Notes under the pieces: model-generated
Told to the model about the DNA's origin: nothing
What the model saw: the letters and a program-made list of their open reading frames with translations, nothing else
Databases searched by the model: none
Translations under genes and position numbers: made by a program
NCBI GenBank assembly: GCA_037954325.1
Contig: JBBMNZ010000001.1
Location: 17,547,258 to 17,611,257 of the forward strand
Length of the DNA stretch: 64,000 nucleotides
Reading direction: 5' to 3'
Origin: Fistularia commersonii
Lineage: Eukaryota > Chordata > Actinopteri > Syngnathiformes > Fistulariidae
In this document: positions 50,401 through 60,611 of the stretch, one piece after another
Position numbering within the stretch: position 1 is the first letter of the stretch
Layout: each line of letters begins with the position of its first letter

Positions 50401-53400
50401 ATTGCATTCATAATTATTCAAATCAGACATTTAAAAGTCAGATCAGTGATTGAATCTGTAAACAATGAAAAGAACTGATATATTTTATCCAATTTATAAT
50501 TTCAAGTGAAAATTATTAACATTCATTCATTCATTCATTATCTACTACTAATACTGCACTCAGTTTATCCCAGGTGCCACAATTTTTACAACTTTCTGCA
50601 TGGTTTTTGGACTGTGGGAGGAAAAAAGGAAAAACCTGGAGGAAACCAAACACCGACAAAGAACCTGCAAACACAGAATACAGGAAAGGCCCTTGTGGGA
50701 CTCAAACTTGGGTCTTCTTTCTTTCTGTATGCCCCAATTACTAACGTCTAATATTATATTTTACAGTCCAATCAGATTTATTGTGTTTGATTTTTTTTTA
50801 TTCAGAGAAGAGTCACCTGTCAATCACAGGGGCTCACGCAGAGACATCATACTATTCATCCTCATTCACAACTGTGGAAAATTTAGAGTCTCTAGTGAAC
50901 CTAGTGAACCTGCTGACTGTTTTGGGACTCTAGATGGTGGACAGAGATCCTGTAGAGAATCCAGGCAGGAGAACGTGGAAAACCCACACAGAGAGAACTC
51001 AGTGAACTTCTGGATTAGCAAAAGTTGTGACCACAACACCCCTGAGAGAAGAAACGCAGAAGAAAAATATTGATAATTTTTTCATATTTTGTGGGTTGGG
51101 TCTAGATGTTGTGCTGGGGGGTTGTAGTTGAGGGGGTTCTTCATCGACACGGAGCATGATGACATTGACAGGAGGAGCTAGTTCAAGTCCCTGGTGCTCG
51201 CCTACCGCACAGTGAATGGGACAGCCAGGTATCTCCAGGTTATGGTCGAGCCACACGTCCCTACCCGTCCCCTCCTATCTACCACCTCTGGGCGACTGTC
51301 CACCCCATCATTCAGAGCCCCCCGGCTGCCGATCGAGCGGGTCTCGGCTCTCCTCGGTCTTGGCTCCTCAGTGGTGGAACCAACTCCCGAAAAAGGTCAG
51401 AACAGCGGGGTCGCTTCCCATCTTTTGCCATGAGCTGAAAACATACCTCTTCACCAAACACTACCCTACTAATCGTACAAAAAAAAAAAACAAAAAAAAA
51501 AAACGATGAAATGAATCTATATGGATCTGAGATGGCTATTTGGCTGAGTGGTCACTTCTGACTTCCGACTACAGGTACTTCGGATCTTCGGTGACTGAAT
51601 TGCGCTTCTTGTGAGTCGCTTTGGATAAAAGCGTCTGCCAAATGACTGTAATGTAATGTAACTGTAATGGAGCGCGTCATTCGCTGTCACAATGCAGGAT
51701 CAACGTGCCACTACGTCAGTTAAGTCGACTAACTGTCAGTTAAGTAATGAGTGTTCCTCTGACAATGTTATCAAAGGTGTTTCTGCGTTCTCTGACCTCT
51801 TGTAGTCTTTGATGATCCATTTGAGCAGGTTGTAGAGATCCCTCAGCTCTGTCACCTGCTGCTCAAGCCTACTTAGGTGCAGCCCAACAGTGATGTTATA
51901 GCTCCTCACGTAGGTGCTGAATGTACGAAAGCTGGGTGGGTACAAACCGCGCAGCTTGCGCCTCACAGTCTCCAGATCCTCCACGATGGCCTTCCCTAGG
52001 AGCCCGAGGTGGACCGCCAGCCAGGAGACATTCTGCTGGCTCCTCTCCAGGCGGACGCTCTCCACCTTGCTCTGCACGTGTTTGTCTACCGCCTCCCTCC
52101 ACGCATCCATCCAGCTCCCTGCCAGCCCTCCAGGCTCCTGGGACCTCTTCTCCTCCTCCTGGACAATGCGGGCCACCAGTACCAGGATGCTCTTGTCTTT
52201 GGGGAGAGTATCGGAGCTGCGCACGATGGAGCAAATCTTGTCCCTCAGCTCACCGTATAGAAGGCTCAGGTCCTTCTCCTTCTTGGCCAGCTCCACAGGC
52301 AGATCAGTGCAGCTGTGCTGCTCAAGCTCCCTCTGAAACTCCTGCCGCATGGACAGCAGGTTGAGGTGGGCCTCATCCAGAACCTCCAGCTCAATCAGCT
52401 TGTTGATCTGCATCACTGTTGGGGGAGCGAAGATGAAAACAATAACGTTCAGTTACTCCCCGAAAAATAAAAAGATGCGATAAAAAGGACGGTAATAAGA
52501 GTCAAGGGTGGATTCACAGGACGTACACGGAGGTGGTGGTGGTTGGGGGGGGGGGGGGGGGGGGGCAGTTTCTATTGTCAAAACACAGAGAGAGATAAGA
52601 GAAGATGATAGTCCAGATAGACGGAGACAGTGGAGATGGTGTCAGGCTGGGATATAAAGGAGCTAATCCTAACGGGACGGGCATCAAAAATACAATCAAA
52701 CGGGTTTCAATGCGGCGAGTTTTCATAATATGGGAAGAAAAAGCATTGATTTCATGCCACTTTATGGAATTCCACCGCGCATGTTCAAGTGTGGAGTTGA
52801 AATTCGGTCATACAGAACACCTGGATGGGCCCCACATGACCTATTTCTCACTTTATTTTTCAACATTTTTTGTAAAATGAATAGCATCGTCGTCCTCGCG
52901 GATGCAGTAAGGCTGTGGAGTCTGTCGTCACGTGACTATTTGAATGGGCTCCACATCGTGCCACGGTTGTGCACCAGACAGTGTTATTTGAACCTGTCAA
53001 ACAGGCTCTTAAAGGACCCACACAGAGGCGGCAATGTTACCTGACAGCGGAGTGGTTGGGAGTTCGTTAAGTGTATAGGTCTCCTCCAACGCCTCCTCCT
53101 CCTCCTCCTCCTCTATCTCTTCCTCCTTGGTCACTTCCACCTCTCTCTCCCCCAGTGCCTTGGAGGTATGCACGGACGCCTCCCAGCTCCCCCTCTCCTT
53201 CTCCTTCTTATTGGGGATTCGCAGGCTTCGACGAATCAAGATCCCCCCTCTCTGGAATGAGTCGCTGAGAGCTGTCATGTTGGGATCTGGATGGTGAAAA
53301 AATACACAGTTTGTTTTACAGCAGTGTTTCCTGAGCCAAAGAGAAAGAGTTTCTAAAAAAAAAAAAAAAAAACAGAAAAAATGGATGAAGAAAGTTGTGA

Positions 53401-53999
53401 CTGATGTGTGTAAGCTGTTCCATTGGCATGCACAGTCCTGCCCCACTGGCGGCCCCAGGCAAGAGTGGTTGTCAACACAGAACTAATTACTTTTTCTCAA
53501 TAACTTGGAAGGAAATATTTCTTGTAAAACAAAACTAAACTAAAAAAAAAAAAAAAAAAAACTAAAATAGTAATACATAAAAAGCAAGAAAAAGAATCAA
53601 AAAAGTTTTTGGAAGGATAATGAAAAATTGGCAAATCAAATTTTTTAGGTCTGATTTCTTTAATTCCATTGCATTTAAATGTAACTGACGGTAGACTTTT
53701 CTTTATCCCACTTGTAATAAATCACTGAGTTTCCTGCTCCCTCCCCTCCCCAACCTTCACCCAACACACGTACTTGTTTTTGAACGTTTTATGCCCCCCC
53801 TTTGTTGGGGCAAGGTGACTTCCTCCTCCTTCATCGAGAAGAAGCCCCCAATGTTCCTCAGTGGAGAAACCATGATTGAACCAGTCCTCTGACCTGTAGA
53901 ACAGGAACCAGGAATTAAAATAAAAAACCCAACTACGCATTTTACTTTTGTAGGTCTGTTTGTGTGTGTGTATGTGTGTGTGCATGTGTGCATGCATGA

Positions 54000-54054
<55 letters not shown>

Positions 54055-55905
54055 GTACCAGAGGAATGTGGATATTATCTCATTGTCAGGTAAGAGAGAA
54101 TGTAAAAGGGGACTTCTGCTGAAGGCAGAGAGCTTTAAAGGAACCAGTTAAACTCTTAGGTTAAATATGTTTGTAAATGTGTTAATTCTTTTAAAATCAC
54201 AACATTGGCATGAAATATATGATATGAATTCATGATGTTCTTAACAAAATGATTTCTGCTCAGCTGAGACAAGAGTCCCTTTTCTCGGGTTGGCCGAAAA
54301 GAGTATCCAAGGCCTCCTGAAGCAGCAGCTCGCATTCTGACCGGAGCAAGTCCATTGGAACACATTACTCTGGTGCTGGCACTAGGGTTCTAGCCTTTTG
54401 CGTGTCCCCGAGTTCTGGGAAAAGGACCAACCTTGTGGAACAGCCCGGCTCTTGACATCAGCAGACCTGCCCTGCTGATGTCTTAAAAGCAAAGCATCGA
54501 CACATTTGTTTGCCGCTGCTTCTGAGATCTGAGTAGTGAATTGCGTTATTGAACGAGCGAAGGATTTTCTATTTGTTCACTCCTGGTTATTCTTGTTTGT
54601 ACAGTCTTGGGAAAAGTGCTCCGTCACTATTATTATCACGGTAACCTTTTCCTGAAAACAATTTAGAGTTTGTTAATTCAAAAAAGAGAAACCAGCTTTT
54701 GCTTTCGCTCCCTCTCTCCAACTGTCACGCTCGATCACACCGATCGCAGCAGACAAGTTCTCGCAGGTTCTCTGATGAAGGGCTCTGAAGGGGCGCTTGG
54801 CGAATCTCCCAAGGCCGAACGTGATTAAACACACAAAAACACACACATACACACACAGCTTATGTGTGTGTGTGTTTTAAGATGACCAGACACGCTGAAA
54901 CATGTGTTTCCACCCCCGGTGACCTTGAGAGTTCATCATACTTGGCAAGCACCAGATGATCAATACGATTTTTATTACCGCTAATTTAAGTAATCATCAA
55001 TTTCTTCAATGACCCTCGAAGAAAGCTAATTTTATATCAATTAATTGAATCACAATAATTGAGATGATTAAAACACAGATGGACTGTAGGGTAGGTCTGC
55101 TCACCCCAAAAATAGAAAGAAAAAAAATCAATGAATTATTAAACTTTGAACTGTCGATAAGAGTAAAGTTTAAGGTCAAGTAGTGACATAAAAATGGCTT
55201 TAAATAGATAAATAAATAAAAAATAAAACTCAACGATAAGAATCAATCAATATTATGATGTTTGAACAGCAATTATTTTTCCAAAATTTTACACTTAAAT
55301 AATTTGTAAAGTACACAGGAATGGAAAATCTAAGAAAATATGTCGCAAACCATTGCCTGAACAATCAATACTTCAGTTCATCTGTATGTTGTATGAATAA
55401 TTTATAGATTAGATATTTGCTGGAAAAACTGACACAACTGCAAAATTAGTAATTTCTAAGTGAAGGAGGTAAGTGACATGAAATAGAACACTGAGCAAAA
55501 ACGTAACTAAATAAAAGAAAAATAAATAAATAACAATATACAAGCTGTAAAAGCTGATTGAATAAATACTGTACAACTATAAAAAAAAAATCAAAGTGTG
55601 AAATACTACAATTAAATACTACAATTAATAAACAGGAAAAGTATAAATAAAAAAAAAATACAAATAAATATAAAAAAAAAAACAAGGCAGTTTTGCTGAA
55701 AGGTCTCAGGATCATGCTACTTACTGCATGGCTTGGGAGACCCCGTTGGGCTGCTGTCCACCTTGACCTTTGACCCCCTGCCCACAGGGGACAAGGGGCT
55801 CTTGGCCATGGCTCGTTTGATACTGCAATGGAGCGTTTCAAGCCTCCCAGGGCTCCGGGCCACCATCCTGACCTCTTCAGGGGTTTCCTGTGACCTCCCT
55901 GCCAT
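37814..55905 (-). CDS. exoc3l4: EXOC3L4-like protein, Sec6/EXOC3 family, with long N-terminal extension
   Basis: Thirteen exons on the minus strand: 55725-55905 (ATG), 53774-53893, 53041-53286, 51797-52415, 49289-49406, 48266-48391, 47149-47249, 45721-45819, 43523-43646, 42141-42263, 41507-41659, 40860-40978 and 37814-38045 (TAG). All are GT-AG and in frame, for about 786 residues. The first three exons encode a Ser/Gly/basic region ending in a run of Glu. The Sec6 domain follows: LRGLYPPSFRTFSTYVRSYN, FETQFKGQLQ, the ALQ|DHMEDYHSSCPDQV junction, and VVQRYIGQVMKSQYSCKNRK followed by HEEAASKIRRQWHKL. The end is YPDFS|QHHLVAVLNFRGLL. The last ten exons match the tnfaip2-like gene one for one with the same intron phases, which fixes the model. 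Start and upstream exons are less certain, and a candidate exon lies at 58.7 kb. The role is inferred from the family: a membrane-associated exocyst-like factor. Confidence 0.88.
39660..39955 (+). repeat. Unidentified repeat, copy A, in the last intron of exoc3l4-like
   Basis: Shares a diverged but collinear match with 45290-45585. Shared phrases include GATCATTTCTTCAGTCTCTA, TCTCGCTGCCCACAATGAAA, TTCAGAGCAGGAAGTTGG and GTGTCTGTGGATCAGACTCT. No reading frame or terminal repeat is obvious, and the family is unknown to me. Confidence 0.6.
42370..43145 (+). mobile_element. Degenerate LINE copy (reverse transcriptase part), plus strand
   Basis: The DNA follows a vertebrate LINE ORF2 from the AYDRVPRE-like block (GCATACGACAGGGTGCCACG) through the reverse transcriptase and the GLETVSL region. 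It ends in the HVQRRDR-like block (TTTCCACATGTTCAGAGGAG) and a GGCTGTGGCGACATCCTGAA segment. Many stops and frameshifts are present. It shares its 3' part, in opposite orientation, with 49.9-50.36 kb. It lies in an exoc3l4-like intron, antisense to the gene. Confidence 0.8.
44630..45035 (+). mobile_element. LINE reverse transcriptase fragment with FADD box
   Basis: At about 44925-45010 the plus strand reads SPWTIFADDIVISGESRQGG, where FADD is the reverse transcriptase catalytic box, followed by a frameshifted REVEVCS. It is the same LINE family as 42.37-43.15 kb and covers the part that copy lacks. Stops and indels show it is dead. Confidence 0.75.
45290..45585 (+). repeat. Unidentified repeat, copy B, in an exoc3l4-like intron
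   Basis: Diverged direct copy of 39660-39955, about 5.6 kb away, in the same orientation (GATCATTTCTCCAGTCTTTG, TCTCACTGCCCATGATGAAG, GGGTCTGTGGATTAGACTCT). It ends about 140 bp from the exon at 45721. Confidence 0.6.
47464..47570 (-). repeat. Poly-T and (ATT)n around a retroposon 3' tail
   Basis: About 29 T residues are followed by GAAGCGTCTTTGAGTGTCAT, AAAAGCGCTATAAAAATCCC and a run of ATT trinucleotides. The GCGCTATAAAAA tail is a common fish retroposon 3' end. Confidence 0.65.
49905..50365 (-). mobile_element. LINE ORF2 C-terminus, 5' truncated
   Basis: The minus strand keeps an open frame of about 110 residues ending RVRWIKLIRCGDP. Landmarks in order are SLGVTRMDRIRNESIRGTAH, RLRWLGHVQRRDREYIGRRM and KRSRGRPKRRFMDVVREDMK. 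This is the C-terminal end of a vertebrate LINE ORF2, and the 3' UTR holds GGGGTCGCCACAGCG. It is less decayed than the related copies at 42.4 and 44.9 kb. It lies in the exoc3l4-like intron between 49406 and 51797, in the sense orientation. Confidence 0.88.
50520..50730 (-). repeat. SINE-like fragment, reverse orientation
   Basis: Contains TTTTTGGACTGTGGGAGGAA and ACCTGGAGGAAACC, the reverse complement of the body of the SINE-like repeat at 13.3 kb, with a CATT simple repeat at its left. It probably extends in decayed form to about 51.0 kb. Confidence 0.6.
51090..51665 (+). mobile_element. L2-like LINE 3' end, second copy
   Basis: The plus strand encodes LAYRTVNGTARYLQVMVEPH, then VPTRPLLSTTSGRLSTPSF, then ELKTYLFTKHYPTN. 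It is followed by the same 3' UTR as the 35.64 kb copy and by the tail GATAAAAGCGTCTGCCAAAT plus ATGTAATGTAA. It is closer to the L2 consensus than the 35.6 kb copy. It ends only about 130 bp from the large exon at 51797. Confidence 0.87.
52545..52565 (+). repeat. Poly-G run of 21
   Basis: An uninterrupted G tract about 130 bp upstream, in gene direction, of the large exoc3l4-like exon; on the transcript strand it is poly-C. Confidence 0.9.
54000..54049. repeat. (GT)n(GA)n compound microsatellite
   Basis: A GT run passes directly into about 16 GA units, with more GT/GCAT imperfect repeats to the left from about 53960. Confidence 0.93.
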
Positions 55906-56626
55906 CTGCCACACCCGACCCCTGCCTAACAGCGCCCTGCTGCAAGGGAGAGAAGCAGGAGGGAAAAGCTGAGGACGAGATTTCAGATTGAATCCCTGCC
56001 GGGTGTGTTCTCGGCTCCTAGGTTCTTGACGAAATGAGTGGTGTTGGGCTTTGTTTACAGACAACACAACAAGGTCCTGTCGGCATGGCGACGGGGGACC
56101 GGCTGGGCACCACCTCTGAGGCCCTGAACTAGGAGATTTAATCTAAAGGAAGGACACATCAAGGGAGACATTGCAAAACACCAGACTTGATTCCAGGGTC
56201 AGAGTTAAAGAAAATTAACTCGATAATAACCTTTTGATATTTACTTAGTGGGTCTTAAATATGTTATTTAACTCAACCTGAATGCAGCTTACAGCATCAA
56301 TCACTCCATCAGAGTGTAAAACAGCTTAAAAAATACATGTCAGATTTATCTCAAACAGCTCGGCTGACAGAGTAGACATATTCATAGTTTACATTTTCAT
56401 TTCTGTGTTATTCATTTTCACTTTCAAACCTGGCCAGTATTAATTTAACAAAATTTGAATTTTGGTCAACTGATGTCAGAACCTACATTCAACCAAATAG
56501 CAGCTGACGGAGAATTTTTCTAATTTTTTTCTTCTGAGTTAAACATCAAGCCCGTTTACCTGAACGGACAACAAGCTGTCATTTCAATGAGGCGATCTCA
56601 GGGGTTTGGAAGAGAAATGAAAGTAC

Positions 56627-58363
56627 TGTAACAACCTGCGGTACTGTTAGCGCAGTGGTTCTTAACCTGGATTCGATCGAACCCCAGGGGTTCGGTGGGT
56701 CAGTCTCAGGGGTTCGGCGGAGGTCAAGACACACATTGGTGATGACATCACTGGCTGCAGGTGATCACGCAACATAGCTTGGCCTATCCGTGCTGCAGGG
56801 ATTTTGGCGCGCTCAGTTGTTGTAACTTGTGACTGTCGTGATGGTACGTCATGAGATTTCTTTCTTAATATTTTAATCCCTTCATACTAATTATGTCGGG
56901 CAAAAAAAGAAAGCGGTCGGAAGAATACGCACAATACGGATTCACATGTATGACGGAACGTGATTGGAATCGATGTCCTATCTGCATGATTTGCAAAGAC
57001 AAGATGAGCAATTCTAGTCCAGCACCGGCAAAACTAAGGGAAGGCTTCCTTCAGCTGCATGGAGATGGGAACTACAAGAACATAGCGCTTGCTGAATTCA
57101 AGGTGAAGGGAGCCAGATTCGATGAAAAGGCTACTCTGCCTGTTCTTTGTACCCATCAACGAAACGATCCTCGATCCAATAAAGAAGGGTTCGGTGAATG
57201 CGCATGTAAAACAGGTGGGGTTCAGTACCTCCAACAAGGTTAAGAACCACTGTGTTAGCGGAAGCTCTGAGTTCTGTGTTTTACGACCGGCTGTGAAGGT
57301 ATTTTGGGGTTGGCCGGGAGGCGAGGTGGCAGTTTGGTGGATTGTGGCAGTTTCAAGTCCTCTGCTTCGGCCTGCTCAATGCCCCGGCCACGTTCGAACA
57401 ACTGACGGAAAAGGTGCTGGTTGACATCCCCCGACGGGAGTGCCTGGTCTACTTGGACAACGTACTGGTCCATGGGAGCTCCTTCAATGCAGCCTTGGGG
57501 ACCCTGCTGCGGGCTCTTCAGAGGAGCAGTGCAGGAATCCAACTCTTGCTCACCCACCCTGCTTTGGGCTGGAGCTGCGGACGCCAGGGCAAATGGTGTT
57601 TGGCAGACCCCCGGACATAACAGCGATGCCAACAGGACCAGAATACGCCAGAAGGCTCCAGGATCGAATGGGGTCTGCTCATGCCTTTGCTCATGAGGGA
57701 GAAACGAAAGTATGACATGAGAGTCAGGGGGAGGGACTTTATGGCTGGGGACCTGGTGTGGGTGTAAAGTCCAAGGAGGAAGAAGGGTCGGAGCCATGAG
57801 CTGGACGGCGAATGGGTGGGGAGAGGCTGGGGAGGCTGGTAGATAGGGTCCAGCTGCCCCCCGGGAAAGCCAGGTGGTCCTCCACGAGGATTTGCCCCAT
57901 ACGGAGGTGATGCTCATCCATGTCGGAACCCTGAACCTCCAAGACCTACCCAGAAAAGTAAAGCAGCCACACCCCCGGGCCCAGGGACTGTTCCCCCTTC
58001 CATTACTCTGCCTTCTCCATCCCAAAACTCACCCCTTGTTTATCAACAGGGAGTTCCGAGACCACGGGCGCAGCAGCTCTCGTTCGGTCAAAAACAGCCG
58101 AGGAGATGGAGACAGCCTCCCGCTTGTTCGAAAGACTTTCTCCGTGACCCCTCGGGGCGAGAGTTTTTGTGGTTGGGCCGGGGGCAGTGTAACCACCCTG
58201 CGGTACTGTTAGTTCTGTGTTTTCCAACTGGCTGTGAGGGGATTTTGGGGTTGAGAGGGAGCGTGGAGATGGGAGGTAAGTGTAGTTGTTTAATTGCAAA
58301 AATAAAGATAAAGTTTGTTAACCGCCAAATCGTCATCGTCGTGCACGTCCATGTGGAAATTAC
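56627..58363 (+). mobile_element. Ty3/gypsy LTR retrotransposon remnant
   Basis: The two ends carry related LTRs. The left begins TGTAACAACCTGCGGTACTG at 56627. The right is recognisable from TGTAACCACCCTGCGGTACT at 58188 and ends TTAC(A) at 58363-58364. A 5-bp duplication AGTAC lies at 56622-56626 and 58364-58368. Internally the plus strand keeps a reverse transcriptase scrap, FQVLCFGLLNAPATFEQLTE with CLVYLDNVLVHG (57345-57480), and a scrap resembling the integrase C-terminal region (GDLVWV and PRRKKG at about 57737-57790). gag, protease and most of pol are missing. The right LTR lacks 13 bp present in the left. The copy is dead and also carries a hAT insertion. Confidence 0.85.
56653..57252 (+). 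mobile_element. hAT transposon remnant inserted in the gypsy left LTR
   Basis: A 600-bp element with terminal inverted repeats CAGTGGTTCTTAACCT and AGGTTAAGAACCACTG is flanked by a perfect 8-bp duplication TGTTAGCG (56645-56652 and 57253-57260). It carries the start of a transposase gene from ATG 56893. MSGKKRKRSEEYAQYGFTCM, then CPICMICKDKMSNSSPAPAK and KARFDEKATLP-like sequence correspond to the N-terminus of ZBED/SCAND3-type hAT transposases, including the zinc-finger Cys pair. The frame breaks near 57130 and the rest of the transposase is deleted. Confidence 0.92.
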
Positions 58364-58710
58364 AGTACTTTTACTTTTGGTACTTCAAATGTTACTCTGT
58401 AAACCAAATAGAAAATGACCTTCATAAACTATGTATCTATTTCATGAAAACTGGAATGAAAATACCTCAAATCACATACTAAATTCACTTTAGAAAAAGT
58501 ATTTTATTTTGAATTCTCAGAAAATCGTCCCTGAGATAAAAACAGGAAGTGCTTCTCTCGCTTGAGTCGGGTTAAGGGGGCGTGGATCACCTGAACTAAC
58601 ATTTAATAAAACCGTCTCATCAATAAAATGATCAACACAGAGAAAAGACAAAGCAACTGTTGTTAAAAAGAAAAATAAATGAAAAAAAAAAATCAGATCC
58701 CCCGATTTAC

Positions 58711-58781
58711 CTGTCAGCTCAGGTAGAAAACTGCTCTTCTTATCTTCTTCGCTCTCCCTCGCTTTCACTTTCAGTCGATAG
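58711..58781 (-). other. Candidate further 5' exon of the exoc3l4-like gene
   Basis: A 71-base segment with acceptor TTCCAG and donor CTGACAG|GTAAAT encodes YRLKVKARESEEDKKSSFLP plus ELT, ending in phase 1. An acceptor TTAG at about 55935 would join it in frame to GRGRVWQM at the assumed start, adding residues upstream of the chosen ATG. The charged composition resembles the following exons. No start codon was found for it. Confidence 0.35.
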
Positions 58782-59934
58782 CTGGAATTATCCGTGAAAA
58801 AGGAGAAACAAACACAAAAACATTCAGAAAGCTGGAAAAGTCCGACTTCTGAAAGGTCAGCGAACACGACAAAGAGCGTGTTCCTGTGATGAAATCATGA
58901 AGAAATTGAGTTAATTATTAAATAAGGCGGAGGAGGAGCTGGGGGGAGGGAGCAACCATTTGCAAGGTTAATTTTAAAGGGGAGAGAAAAAAACAAAACA
59001 AAACAACAACTTCTAATCACGGATCAACGGTTCACCGTCATCTGGACGATCCCGTTTTAATGGTATGTGATAGTGAGGTATGCGTGGTGCGTTTGAGGAT
59101 CCCCGGAAATCTCAAACTTTCACGGGCCATTAAAGTGAACGTTTGTAAAACGAACTGAAATGGTGAAAATGAACCAGGATATGTTAATGCTTTGAAATCT
59201 ACCACTCTAAACGCTTGAAACGTTTGAAAATCAACTTTTTTTTTTTTTTTTTGTGGTTTACATGGAATAATTTGGGGAGCATAATTCAAATTGAAATGCA
59301 TTTGCAGAGAGGCTTTTTCATTTTCAGAATGTTGCTGCATATTTTGACTCATAACTAAAATGAGTTGGTAATCAAAACTGCTTTTTCCTTTTCTGTCTCA
59401 CTGGGAATAAAAGGTATCAAAAATCAAAATATTTTTTTCTATTGGTTTTTCAAAATTTCTTTTGAGAGTTTTTTGGCCAATAGAATATACATAATGTAGC
59501 AAGTCGCAAATGTTGATGCTTGTTTTCTGTGTGATTTTGGGTTCGCTGGGAATTTTGTGGGTGTGTTTTGGGGTGCAAGGAATTCTGTTTTTTTTTTTTT
59601 TTTACCTGGAATTAACCAGGAACTGTTCGTTGTTTTGCTGGCTTGTGTGGCATGGCTGTGGCCAACAACAGCTATTGCTTATTAAAGGGGCATTTTACCA
59701 TCTACCAGTTGTTTTCACTGACTAAAACACTCCAATAAGTTACAAAACAAATGACCTAAATGTCAGAAAAAAACACCTGTACATCTGCAGGAAATGACTG
59801 CAGACTTACTCCCTGACAAACTGTTCATAGAAATCCCCCTCAGATGTAAATCTGATAAAAGAGACTGGAACAAAATCAGAAAAAAGGCCTAAAATGATTT
59901 TGAGATTATTTTAAAATGTCGGATTATTTTCGGA

Positions 59935-60110
59935 GTATGCACGTTCACCGACACTGGCGAATGAGAGAGTGAATGGTTGTTTGTCTTGATATGTGGCCCA
60001 GTGATGGACTGCTGACCGGTCCAGGGTTGAATCCTGCCTCTCACCCACTAACAGCGGGGACCCCCTGCAACCCAGAGTGTAGGGCAACTAGTTTAGATGA
60101 TGAATGAATG
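59935..60110 (+). repeat. SINE-like fragment (3' half)
   Basis: Contains GAGAGTGAATGGTTGTTTGT, CCGGTCCAGGGTTGAATCCT and CACCCACTAACAGCGGGGAC, matching the second half of the 13.3 kb SINE-like family, and ends in an AATG simple repeat. Confidence 0.65.
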
Positions 60111-60611
60111 AATAATTCTTTATTTTTGTAAATCAGCATCAATTCTCTATAAATCAGCTTCTAAATTGACAGTAAGGTGGACAACACACACGCATGGATG
60201 TACAGTAGCATAGATGTATCAGATCAGTGGTTACTAGTTAGTCGAGCTGATAGGATTAGGTAATACAATCCCTTAAATCAGTAATTGGTGAAGGGTTGAG
60301 GGTTAAAGGGTAAATGCTTCAGTTGTTTTTGCTCATATGCCTCACCAACTGCACTTTCCCATGGTACAGTAAGCTCCACAATGAGCACAGACTTCTTACG
60401 AGACCAGGTCTGGCCTGAGATCCGTTGTAATGGTCATGGGCGGAGAGGAGAGTCTCTGGTCTAAGTCAACCAGTGCCTCCTGTCTAAGTGGGTTGGTTCC
60501 ATTTTTGGAGCTGGTTTTGTTGGGAGTTGTCCTGTTCTTGGTGTGGTACATGAATAGATTTAATAGTTGAGCAAGTGGTACTTGCAGAAAGTATCTGAAG
60601 TCTTTCTGTTT

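Noticed and set aside
57255..58025. 256-residue minus-strand open frame, Pro/Ser-rich
   Set aside because: It is the antisense shadow of the gypsy pol and LTR remnant on the plus strand.
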